From CAIYUC01 sp963682005 (GTDB lineage Bacteria; Bacteroidota; Bacteroidia; Bacteroidales; FEN-979), in assembly GCA_963682005.1 (NCBI GenBank), contig OY820914.1, positions 4,340,001-4,404,000 on the forward strand: 64,000 bases of DNA, given 5' to 3'. Position numbers and translations under genes: made by a program. Shown in pieces: positions 42,462 through 51,100 of this stretch. The first letter of the stretch is position 1, and the number at the start of each line of letters is the position of its first letter. The notes below the pieces were generated by a model. It did no database searches. It saw only the letters and a list, made by a program, of their open reading frames with translations, and was not told the origin of the DNA.

Positions 42462-43025
42462 TTAATGACCCGCAATCCCGATAATAAATGCTGACAACCC
42501 CACTCCGACAACCAATCCGCCTGTGCCGTAAAGAAATTTAGTCCATTTGGTCCTGGATATCTCTTTGGAAAGCATTTGGTTGGCCTGGTCAATGGAAGCC
42601 TTGGCCAGTGTAAGGTTCTTACTGATGTCGGTAATCGTATCATTCACTGATTTTAATCTGTTCTTTGTATCAGCTATAAAATTAACTGAATAAAGAGATA
42701 AGGAATCGTAACTGGTTCGTAACCGCTGGTACTCTGTATTCTGTTCAGTAATCCTCCGTTTCTGAAGACTCATGATGGTGTCATAAGTTCGGGCCGCATC
42801 CTTTTGCAGGATATATCCATTCCTGATATTTTTAAAATTGCCGTATGTATATTTATTCATGATGTATGTCGTATCGCAGCGGAATATTATTTCCTGATTA
42901 CGCAGGGCTTTATAAATATGAAGCCGTGTGGAATCTGTAAATTCATGTGGTTCCTGCTCTTGTCCCAGGCAATAGTTGAAATTTCCAAAGATTGCCAGGT
43001 AACTGATAATAAGTATGTTTTTCAT
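42462..43025 (-). CDS. Exported coiled-coil protein with C-terminal membrane helix
   Basis: 187 residues from ATG 43025 (M-K-N-I-L-I-I-S-Y-L-A-I-F-G-N-F); an upstream ATG at 43058 would overlap the preceding gene. Signal peptide ends near C-L-G-Q. A heptad-rich helix (about 60-150) leads to a glycine-rich transmembrane segment at the C-terminus (L-V-V-G-V-G-L-S-A-F-I-I-G-I-A). Seven bases separate it from the upstream gene. Unknown family. Confidence 0.7.
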   Translation of the reverse strand: MKNILIISYLAIFGNFNYCLGQEQEPHEFTDSTRLHIYKALRNQEIIFRCDTTYIMNKYTYGNFKNIRNGYILQKDAARTYDTIMSLQKRRITEQNTEYQRLRTSYDSLSLYSVNFIADTKNRLKSVNDTITDISKNLTLAKASIDQANQMLSKEISRTKWTKFLYGTGGLVVGVGLSAFIIGIAGH

Positions 43026-43032
43026 TGTTTCA

Positions 43033-43416
43033 CTATAAGTACGATTCGGAAATTTCATTCAGATTTATATCAATGACGTTTATCTTCGAATTTATTGTTC
43101 GAAGTTTCGAGTTAAGTGAGTCAAACTGATGTGTGAATCTTGTATTATTTGCTTTTCTGTCCTTGTCAATTTGCTGTACACCGGAATCGATCCTGAGCAC
43201 ATAACTTTTAAATTTATTTACATTTCTCTCTATTGAATCGATCTGAAGTTTTGTATTATCAATTGATTTTATCGATTTCTCAATATTCTGGCTTGCATCA
43301 TTCAACTTATCATGGATAAGCTTTAACCGGCTGTCCGTTAAGAGGATAAAGACAACAAATCCAATGATAATTAATACGATGACGGCGATGAACATATATT
43401 TTCCTGATTTTTCCAT
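43033..43416 (-). CDS. Membrane-anchored coiled-coil protein
   Basis: 127 residues: one N-terminal transmembrane helix (about 8-27, M-F-I-A-V-I-V-L-I-I-I-G-F-V-V-F-I-L-L) and a long helix with regular hydrophobic heptads (I-E-K-S-I-K-S-I-D-N-T-K-L-Q-I-D-S-I). Architecture is like the 91-residue protein at 21345 and the neighbouring 42462 gene. Sits between patatin and two other membrane proteins; unknown function. Confidence 0.7.
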   Translation of the reverse strand: MEKSGKYMFIAVIVLIIIGFVVFILLTDSRLKLIHDKLNDASQNIEKSIKSIDNTKLQIDSIERNVNKFKSYVLRIDSGVQQIDKDRKANNTRFTHQFDSLNSKLRTINSKINVIDINLNEISESYL

Positions 43417-43479
43417 GCTTATTTCGGTTTGATGAAATCCTGAATCACTTTGTATAATTCTCTTGCCTTTAACCTAAGG

Positions 43480-44400
43480 TTATTTGTTTAACTGTTCCTT
43501 TGCCGTTTGATACCCAAGATCAATCATACCATAAATATCTTTTGATGTGAAGGATGAAATATCCAGTGCAATTTCAGCCTTTGGCCGGACTACGATCAGT
43601 TCCAGTTTTCTTTTTCCTATATATGGACCACTTGTGGCTGGACTACCATCGGCCGGCACTAGTGTGTTAACAGTTTCAAACGTATCAATGTCATTATTTT
43701 CAATTTCATTGCACATGATATCGGTCATGCGTTCCAACAGTTGGATGGGGTTCTGGTAACTAAAATTGCTCGTACCCAATTTCTCCGGTTGACAAAGGAT
43801 GGCAATGATTTTATCGGCTCCCGACTGAATGGCTGGTTTTAATGGGGCAATATCCCGTAAACCACCATCAAAATAAGGTGTGTTGGCAATAATCATGGCC
43901 GGCATCACAATGGGTATTGCAGATGAAGCAATGGCATAATCCAAAAAATCAGGGTAGCCGGGATCGGCATAGATGATTTCACCATTCGTAAAATTTACCG
44001 CTCCGACTTTATGCTTCAATGAACTTCGCCGGATCATATCTATGGATATGAATTTCCGCATTAAATCACGTAATGGCTTCGTATCTGTCACTCCATTGAA
44101 CTTCCCTCGCAGGATATCAAGTGCCAGGCCGATAAATTTTCGCTTAATGATCAAATCAGAGGGTTGCTTGATATTCTGCTGCCAGAAACCAATCAGGTTA
44201 TTTGTAATCTTATTCCAGTTTAACCGATCAAATGGAACACCCTGCAAACCTGCTTCATGGTTAATGAAGGTTGAATTCAATGAACCTACTGAGATCCCGT
44301 ACAGAAATTCAGGATACAGGTTCTTTTCAATAAGCGCTTTTATTGCGCCGGCTTGGAAAGCTCCTTTAATGGAGCCACCGGAAAGGACTAATGCATTCAT
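43480..44400 (-). CDS. Patatin-like phospholipase
   Basis: 306-residue lipid acyl hydrolase without signal peptide. Oxyanion motif G-G-S-I-K-G-A at 8-14, nucleophile Ser37 in G-I-S-V-G, catalytic Asp in F-D-G-G-L-R-D near 175: a complete Ser-Asp dyad. Hydrolyses phospholipids or lipids at a membrane surface. Patatins occur as housekeeping lipases, as secretion-system effectors and in CBASS defence; here the adjacent muramidase and small membrane proteins favour an envelope-attacking or envelope-remodelling cassette (inference). Confidence 0.92.
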   Translation of the reverse strand: MNALVLSGGSIKGAFQAGAIKALIEKNLYPEFLYGISVGSLNSTFINHEAGLQGVPFDRLNWNKITNNLIGFWQQNIKQPSDLIIKRKFIGLALDILRGKFNGVTDTKPLRDLMRKFISIDMIRRSSLKHKVGAVNFTNGEIIYADPGYPDFLDYAIASSAIPIVMPAMIIANTPYFDGGLRDIAPLKPAIQSGADKIIAILCQPEKLGTSNFSYQNPIQLLERMTDIMCNEIENNDIDTFETVNTLVPADGSPATSGPYIGKRKLELIVVRPKAEIALDISSFTSKDIYGMIDLGYQTAKEQLNK

Positions 44401-44493
44401 GATTTTCTTATTTTTTGAATATCCAATACAGTTTAAGTTTCACTGTTACCCTGGTTGTTTTTCGGTCTATGACCTTACAATTATTCCTGGTTA

Positions 44494-45015
44494 TTATCCA
44501 ACAAACAGATAGTCTTTTAACCGGTTCATCCACCCATTACGGAATTTCTTTTGTGAAGGATCCCTGGCAATGATATCATCAATAAATTTTTTACGTGCAC
44601 CAATGATTTTATTAAAAAATTCGTTCTGAACAGCAGAATTTACAGCCTGGATCGTTTGGTTTCCGACAATTCCATCTGCAGTAACATTAAGTATTCCTTG
44701 AGGAATTACAATACCCCATTTCCCGGAGCACCAGACCCAATCCACTAAGATATCAGCTACCGATTGATTATTAATCAGGTCCGCTTTCCAGCGGTCCCAA
44801 TAAAACCTTTTAAGGACATTTTTCGCATCATCCCTGGTTATAATCTTAATATCATCTGAATCTATATCTCCATCTCCATCTTTGTCATACCCAACTTGTT
44901 TCCAAGTTGCCAGCGTGACACCCATATTCGTTGCAGCGCCATGATCCCCCGGTTCATTTGCGAATCCCCCTTCCCATTTGAAGATTTTGGGGGCTAAAAG
45001 ATCGATATTTGCCAT
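44494..45015 (-). CDS. GH108 N-acetylmuramidase with C-terminal peptidoglycan-binding domain
   Basis: 173-residue lysozyme-like enzyme cleaving glycan strands of peptidoglycan. Catalytic Glu15 in F-K-W-E-G-G, followed by D-H-G-A-A-T-N-M-G-V-T; R-F-Y-W-D-R-W near 75; then a predicted PG-binding type-3 segment (V-T-A-D-G-I-V-G-N-Q-T-I-Q-A-V-N). The insertion D-K-D-G-D-G-D-I-D-S-D-D resembles a calcium-binding loop. No signal peptide, as in phage endolysins. Neighbours: patatin downstream, P-E-x-G-M-G-Y-Q proteins upstream. Confidence 0.92.
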   Translation of the reverse strand: MANIDLLAPKIFKWEGGFANEPGDHGAATNMGVTLATWKQVGYDKDGDGDIDSDDIKIITRDDAKNVLKRFYWDRWKADLINNQSVADILVDWVWCSGKWGIVIPQGILNVTADGIVGNQTIQAVNSAVQNEFFNKIIGARKKFIDDIIARDPSQKKFRNGWMNRLKDYLFVG

Positions 45016-45119
45016 ATGCTTATTCTGTTTATAAGTTACCTTTAAATCAACATTAACTTACTAATTATTACGAATCGTTCATTTATTTGAATTATAGATT
45101 GCATCTTAACCATAAATAA

Positions 45120-45335
45120 TTATTTGACTTTCTGGATCACTACTTCAGCAATATTTTCAGCTAATATATTTTCATTCTCTTCAAGTAAAAGGAAAGTTGA
45201 ATTAGTAACGAGCCTGTCCTTCAGCACATCTCCATTTATTAATCTTACTTCAACTACCTGATACCCCATGCCCTGCTCTGGCTGACTTACCAGGTAATTA
45301 ATATACTCCTTTTTTAGTTTTAGCTTCTTTTGCAT
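45120..45335 (-). CDS. 71-residue P-E-x-G-M-G-Y-Q family protein
   Basis: Start ATG 45335 lies 1 bp after the stop of the upstream gene; a much earlier in-frame start inside that gene is rejected. The core S-Q-P-E-Q-G-M-G-Y-Q-V-V-E-V-R-L with following N-G-D-V-L-K-D-R-L-V-T-N-S matches the N-terminal part of the upstream protein (A-L-P-E-S-G-M-G-Y-Q-I-I-E-A, F-K-E-Q-F-V-V-Y-N-S). Probably a small beta-rich cytoplasmic or exported-partner protein. Function unknown. Confidence 0.7.
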   Translation of the reverse strand: MQKKLKLKKEYINYLVSQPEQGMGYQVVEVRLINGDVLKDRLVTNSTFLLLEENENILAENIAEVVIQKVK

Positions 45336-45336
45336 C

Positions 45337-46122
45337 TTAATAAAATGATTTTTGAAAGTAGGTATTGACGAATGTACCATCAACGAAATAGATCTCAACA
45401 CCTCCTCCGTCATGATTATTTGCAGGTTGTACAATTCCCTTTTGCAATTGATCTGTTTTTACAGGTTTAACGTGGAATGCCCAGCTTATTGGTTCGTTGT
45501 TTGGAATTGCATACCTATCAATAGGATCGTCATTTGTATTCTTACAAATATTATAGTCAATTAACGTAGTAGCATATGTCCCTGGTAAGAATCTCTTTTT
45601 ACTGAAATCAACCCTATGATCTAATTCATACGCAGAAAGTCGGACATAGGTTGTAACACCATCTGCATATTCCTTTTGGTTTTGTACTGCACCAGAACCA
45701 CCCGAATTTCTCCCCTTATCTTTTCTTTTACTATCACTAAGACTCCTTGTCTCAAGGAACAGGCTTCTTTCGACCAAAATTGGAGTGCTTAACTGAATTG
45801 TATCCGCTTTATTAAATATTCTAGTATATCCCTCTGAAAAGAGCTGAATCTTATATGCCTGAAACCGGCGATCTCTGTCAATAATAAGTTCTGAATTATA
45901 AACCACAAACTGTTCCTTAAAAGAATTTCCAGCCCTTGTAGCTTCAATAATCTGATACCCCATCCCTGATTCGGGAAGAGCAAGAAGTAACCGGGCATAG
46001 TTTGGATCTGCTTTGTATATCATTTTTTGTTTTACAGGTTCTTTATGCGAGTTTAATGAAAAAGCAATTAATGCTTGAAAAATACAAAATAATGAATACC
46101 AAAACAGGACAATTTTGGGCAT
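45337..46122 (-). CDS. 261-residue exported protein with P-E-x-G-M-G-Y-Q motif
   Basis: Hydrophobic N-terminus (M-P-K-I-V-L-F-W-Y-S-L-F-C-I-F-Q) consistent with a signal peptide or anchor. The P-E-S-G-M-G-Y-Q module is at about 50-90, then a beta-rich region ending D-G-G-G-V-E-I-Y-F-V-D-G-T. First gene of the cassette running to 41605. Its start codon lies inside copy C of the interspersed repeat. Confidence 0.7.
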   Translation of the reverse strand: MPKIVLFWYSLFCIFQALIAFSLNSHKEPVKQKMIYKADPNYARLLLALPESGMGYQIIEATRAGNSFKEQFVVYNSELIIDRDRRFQAYKIQLFSEGYTRIFNKADTIQLSTPILVERSLFLETRSLSDSKRKDKGRNSGGSGAVQNQKEYADGVTTYVRLSAYELDHRVDFSKKRFLPGTYATTLIDYNICKNTNDDPIDRYAIPNNEPISWAFHVKPVKTDQLQKGIVQPANNHDGGGVEIYFVDGTFVNTYFQKSFY

Positions 46123-46220
46123 TTTAATGATGCCTTTTTAAGGTATTTGAAAGGTAAAGAATGTGGTATTAAAAAGATAATCAGGAGGATTGAAGTAAGG
46201 CGCTGGAATCTAACCCGGAA
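46096..46220 (+). repeat. Interspersed intergenic repeat, copy C
   Basis: Shares aggacaattttgggcattttaatgatgcctttttaaggta and the later aatcaggagga and ggaatc boxes with copy A, and the gcattttaa-atgcctttt core with copy B. It overlaps the start of the 46122 gene; the remaining gap to 46333 shows no gene. Confidence 0.55.
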
Positions 46221-46333
46221 TCCGAAATAAAAGTTACATTTCCGAACTAATGTTTCCCAAGTAAAATTTTTTGGTGGTGAATGCTGCTGAAAATAATATA
46301 GATTTGGTTCTTTTGGGATTGACTTAGCAAGTA

Positions 46334-48040
46334 TTAATTCTTTGCATGGTCCTTCTTCTTCATATTCAAGTCTCGTTTAATGGGGAACATAGAGTCAAGT
46401 ACTTCATTTAATTTTGTTTCAAAGTTGTAGAAGTTAAAAATCACATGTTGCCTTGACGAATGTATCTTTTTCCAAGTATCCTGACTGATTTCATCCGAAA
46501 TAAGCAAACTCCATTTAAGACCGATTGCTTCCGCAACTCCGAGTTCCCATAACAGCCATGGTGAAGGCCAGACTTCTTTGCTAACATTATGACCTGCCAT
46601 TCTCGTCCACACACCGAGGAAATGTGTACACAGTTTCATTTTTTCAATGATACCATCCACATTGCTTTCAAATTGGGTTAAATTTTCACCCGTCATTAAA
46701 ATAATTTGTTTGTTACGAACAACCTCTTTGATTTTTTCCAATTCTTTACTGTCGAATTGACATGAAACAAAGAGGGAAACAATCTTTGGAGCTACTGAAA
46801 ATTTATTCTGTTGTTCCATTAATGATTTTACTAAAAAAAATCGATTCTTCTCTTCCGGATCAAGAATTGGTCCGCTATCCTGGACTTCAGATAACAATCT
46901 TGAATAGTAAGATTCAACATTGTCGAATAAGCGAGATAATGCTTCAGGTTTAACATCCCTTTTTTCAGGCACAATATTTTGATCCGTTAAAATTAATTTT
47001 TGTCCAGTGGTAACAGCATATCTTGTAGGATACGCAACAGAAATTCTAAACTCATTAGCTATATAGGATTGCCTCAAGATTTCTTCCAGTTTCGTCTTCA
47101 TTTGGGTTGAGGTGGCTTTTTGTTGCGTCAGATCACGAATAACAACTTCTAAAATTGCTTTGTCTTGTATTTCAGAAGGCATAGATAATGCAGTTAGAAT
47201 GCTATAGTTATTCTCCTTAAGAACGGAAGTTAAACATCCTAAGGCACCGATCTTATCATCATGAATTAACCTCGCATGAATAACAGAATCCGAGCTTTTA
47301 AAATACAATACACGTAAAAATCTATCTTTGGTATCCGAAATACGTAATTGAAATCCAAAATCGTTACCATCACTTATTGTTTTCCTTAATATCTCACGAA
47401 ATGAAGTAGGTAGGCTTAATCTAAGGCTTCTGGGTTTTGAATGATTATCTGTTATCGGACGAACTTGTGCACGTTCATGTTCAGCCCTGAAAGGAACATT
47501 AGCAGGTAGGTGTGAAGACGCCTGTATTATATTTGCATCAAAAGAATTCTTCACATGCCATAAATTATATAAGCGACGAATTCTTAATCTTGGTTCCCCA
47601 TTATGGAAGAATCCGATGTCTCTCATAAATGCTGCAAGAATGTGTCTTTCAATTAATTCAATGTAATCTTCCTTAACTACAGATACGATCAGTTCAATAA
47701 TATACATATTCTGTTCCTCAGTCATACAGGATTCTGCTGCCAAAATATTGACACTATCGCTTCTAAGAATATTACACATATCCGAAAATAATCCAACCCT
47801 ATCCTTCAAGGTAATAGTAATTCTCCAAAGGTTGTCCCATTGATCAAACGGGAAGGGCGAAATGACCAATTCTGGCAAAATAATATTCGGAAATGATCCA
47901 TGATAAAATGGCTGACCAGGGACTAAACAGAAATGCACCTTTGAATCCTGTGCTAAACCAAGGTGTGTTCTATGATATACGGGAATATCAACATGTTTAC
48001 CTCCTGTTGGAGTTTTCCGGGGAATATCAAGTATAATCAT
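46334..48040 (-). CDS. ACT-ACT-TIR-like three-domain protein (candidate defence sensor-effector)
   Basis: 568 residues, cytoplasmic. Two ACT-like regulatory domains are readable: residues about 65-150 (L-W-R-I-T-I-T-L-K-D-R-V-G-L-F-S-D-M-C) and 235-330 (H-A-R-L-I-H-D-D-K-I-G-A-L-G-C-L-T-S-V). The C-terminal 140 residues (I-V-S-L-F-V-S-C-Q-F-D, C-T-H-F-L-G-V-W-T, P-S-P-W-L-L-W-E-L-G-V-A-E-A) have the strand order and the S-P-x-x-x-x-E-L-G signature of TIR-like/nucleoside-hydrolase-like domains; the Glu near 493 would be catalytic. ACT domains bind small molecules, so a ligand-gated NAD-ase-like effector is a plausible inference. Neighbour of the nuclease-like 1259-residue gene. Confidence 0.65.
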   Translation of the reverse strand: MIILDIPRKTPTGGKHVDIPVYHRTHLGLAQDSKVHFCLVPGQPFYHGSFPNIILPELVISPFPFDQWDNLWRITITLKDRVGLFSDMCNILRSDSVNILAAESCMTEEQNMYIIELIVSVVKEDYIELIERHILAAFMRDIGFFHNGEPRLRIRRLYNLWHVKNSFDANIIQASSHLPANVPFRAEHERAQVRPITDNHSKPRSLRLSLPTSFREILRKTISDGNDFGFQLRISDTKDRFLRVLYFKSSDSVIHARLIHDDKIGALGCLTSVLKENNYSILTALSMPSEIQDKAILEVVIRDLTQQKATSTQMKTKLEEILRQSYIANEFRISVAYPTRYAVTTGQKLILTDQNIVPEKRDVKPEALSRLFDNVESYYSRLLSEVQDSGPILDPEEKNRFFLVKSLMEQQNKFSVAPKIVSLFVSCQFDSKELEKIKEVVRNKQIILMTGENLTQFESNVDGIIEKMKLCTHFLGVWTRMAGHNVSKEVWPSPWLLWELGVAEAIGLKWSLLISDEISQDTWKKIHSSRQHVIFNFYNFETKLNEVLDSMFPIKRDLNMKKKDHAKN

Positions 48041-48187
48041 CAGTATTTAAATATGTACAATTACATTTACAAAGGTTCTAAATTGAAGCTAAAATAAATT
48101 CAAAACGTAAGTCCTGATATTGTTGATCAAAACAATTTAGGTCTAATTGATTAAATATTTAATAATTTTACCAAATAATAGAATGCG

Positions 48188-51100
48188 TTAATACTCAAGC
48201 CTATCCCGTTTGGCTTGATCATCCATCATACCTGCATCCCTATCGAAATTTTTCGCAAGAGTTTGTAATAAACTATAAACTGTAGGAAATTTGGATTTGT
48301 GTTTTTCGGATAGTTTCCTGTAATAACCTGATTTGTCTTTTTCTATTGTACCACCATCGAATACCCCTCTCGTTGTTACCCCCTGCCTGTTAAATATCCC
48401 GGATAAAAAGTTTTCCTTGATACTGCTGGTGCCAATGGTCTCAATAACTTCACAGATTTCATCCGGTGGCCAGGAAACAGCGTTTTCAGGATACTGGGCT
48501 AAAACCGCCCCAATGTGCATATCAGCAACCTCCAGGCGGGAAAATCTGGAAGCCAATTCTCTGGCTTCATTTATCCATTTCCAAAGAAAGTCCTTATCAA
48601 TTTTGCCCGTCTCATCAGTGCCGGGGATTTTTTTCCAGGAATGCAATAGCTCATGTACGCGGTATGAGGCAATTCTGCGTTGCTCATCGGTAAAATTATT
48701 CTGTTCTTCCTCAATCACCTCCTCTTTTTCTGGTCTATAAATCACTTTTAAAACATCGATGAAGAAACTTGGGCTAGTCGCAAGTTCCTCATGAAGGACT
48801 TTCGGATTCCTTTCATCACCGTTGGAAGACAAAAAGGCCAAATATCCCCATTCCAGTTTTATCCAGGTTTCTTTATCAACATCTCCTCGCTGATCCAGGG
48901 CTGTGAATAGCCGGTTTATTTCATAACCTTGTAAACGATAGGTTTCACTGGCTTTCTCAGTTGCAGCTTTTAATAATATTTCAACGATTGTTGAAGTTGG
49001 CATTTCTTCCGGGAAATGAGCAGAAATATCGATTGCACTAAAATACCGGCCATATCTTATTAATTTCGAGAGGCCAAATATTTTTTGTTCTTTGGGTATA
49101 TGCCAAAAAGAAGGATACATCGACAGCCAATATTCTTTTTCGATCTCACCATTTGTTCCACCAATAAAATCCCAGATAACTTTCGTTTGCGGTATTGGTA
49201 CAAATAATTGTGCAAGTGCACGGTTGCTTAATTTTTTTCTCTTAAGCTTTGTAAAATATTTGAAACTCCATTCATCTCCGAAAATTATTGATTTCCTATA
49301 AATAAACCCTTGGATAAAGTACAGATTCTCTTTATTGTTATTCAAAAGTCCGAGGATAGAAATTATCTCCGATTCTGTCGACATAACCAATGCTAAGATA
49401 TTTCCGAAAATCCAGGGTTCTTTTACTTTGACAGATAACTCTTTAATCCTTTCAATTCCAAATTGTTTATAAATCAGCCCGAGCCCTTCTTTTCTTCTTT
49501 CTTCAATCAATTTTTCTTTTTCCTCCGTCGTTACTTTTTCATGGCTTCCATCATCAGCAAATGCAGGCCAATGTTCATCGAATAACCAGATCAATTTTTC
49601 TATTTCATCCTTAGGCTTTAACCTGTCAAATAGATCCTGATACTCTTTTAATTCAGATTCCTGCAGTGCCCAGCGGGCGTTGGGAAATGATCGATGATGA
49701 GATAATATTTTTCGTAATGTATGCCATGCTGAATTATCAATAATTGTAACTTTTTCAAGACTTGCAGCAATAAATGACAACACTTTATTCCTGTCTTTTT
49801 GCTGAAGTGTTACAGTAAGATCGATCAATGTGGATAATTGGGTTTCCGAAAAATCATATGCTTCTAAAAGCATGCCAATGACAGCTGTATGAGTTTCATA
49901 TATTTCCTGATAAGTTATAGGCTTATTCAATATTTGGTATAATAATCTCCATCTCATTTTGTATGTTGGCATTGCAACTCCGCCCATTGGTTCAGGAAGC
50001 ATACTGACCAGTAATTTCCAGGCCACCTCTTTTTCCCTGGATAAAATAAGGTGGAGTACTTCCATTCTTTCTTGAAACGTTGAGAGATTCTGGTAATGCC
50101 AGGGTTTAAATATTTCAACTAAACTACTTAATGGTCGGTTTGCTAATTTCCCACCGGGATCGATTGCTGCCAGACGAGCCAAAATCAAGGTTGCTCTTAC
50201 AAAATATTCAGGTAACCAGGCAAGACTCTCCAAGGCCCAGAGAAGTCCTGCATGATAACTAGTGGGGGACATAAAACCTGGTTCTTCTTCAAATAAAGCG
50301 ACAATCGGGGAATTCTCGATAGGAAGATATTTTTCAACAATAGTCAAAAATTGATTTGGCGAGGCTTCTGCAATTAGTGGCAATTTTCTTTCAAGAGACT
50401 TCCACAGTAAAGGATTATCATTATTTAAAAGCGTTGAGATAATTCCATCAACCCATAAGTCAGAGCTGACAGGCAAATTCAGGTGGAAACCATGACCAAA
50501 TACTGAAATCAATGTTAAAGATTGTGTGAGTCCCTGTCTGATCCATTCGGAAGTTTTTGACTGTATACCAAATATCGAGGCCATATGTCTTCTTTCAGGC
50601 TCGATTTCAAAAGCTGGTTCAATTTCATTTAAAATTTTAAGAAAAGAATTTTTTAGCAATTCGAAATCTTTTGGCACGAAATACCTTGAAGCAATTGACC
50701 ATGCATCAAAGGAAGATGCAAGCCTCCAAAATGTTCCAATTTTAATAAAAGGTGAATCTGATGCCAATGCCCATCTGTTGAGCTTTTTAGAATAATCATC
50801 GTAATTTTCACCCGAAAGTTCTGATAGTATCGCTTTGTCATTTTCAAAATTCTCATCCCATCTTCCAGCAATCAGGGCAGGGATAATATCTCTCACATTT
50901 TCCGGTTTTGCCCATTCCGGGAGACTTCCGGTAAACTTGAGTTGCCTTCTCAGAATGGTAACGTTCCTTGCCGATTCTTTTGAGTATTGCTCAGCCAGTT
51001 CGTGATGGACACCAGCATCAGAGAGTGATTTTATAAATTCATCATGACGAATTTCAGGCAAATGAATGATACTTCTATAATTATCTGAGGAGTCTGGCCC

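Noticed and set aside
43480..44400. CBASS-type defence reading of the patatin gene
   Set aside because: Patatins are common CBASS effectors, but no CD-NTase gene is nearby; neighbours are a muramidase and small membrane proteins.
45336..45434. Long N-terminal extension of the 71-residue gene
   Set aside because: The extension lies inside the upstream gene in another frame; an ATG sits 1 bp after that gene's stop.
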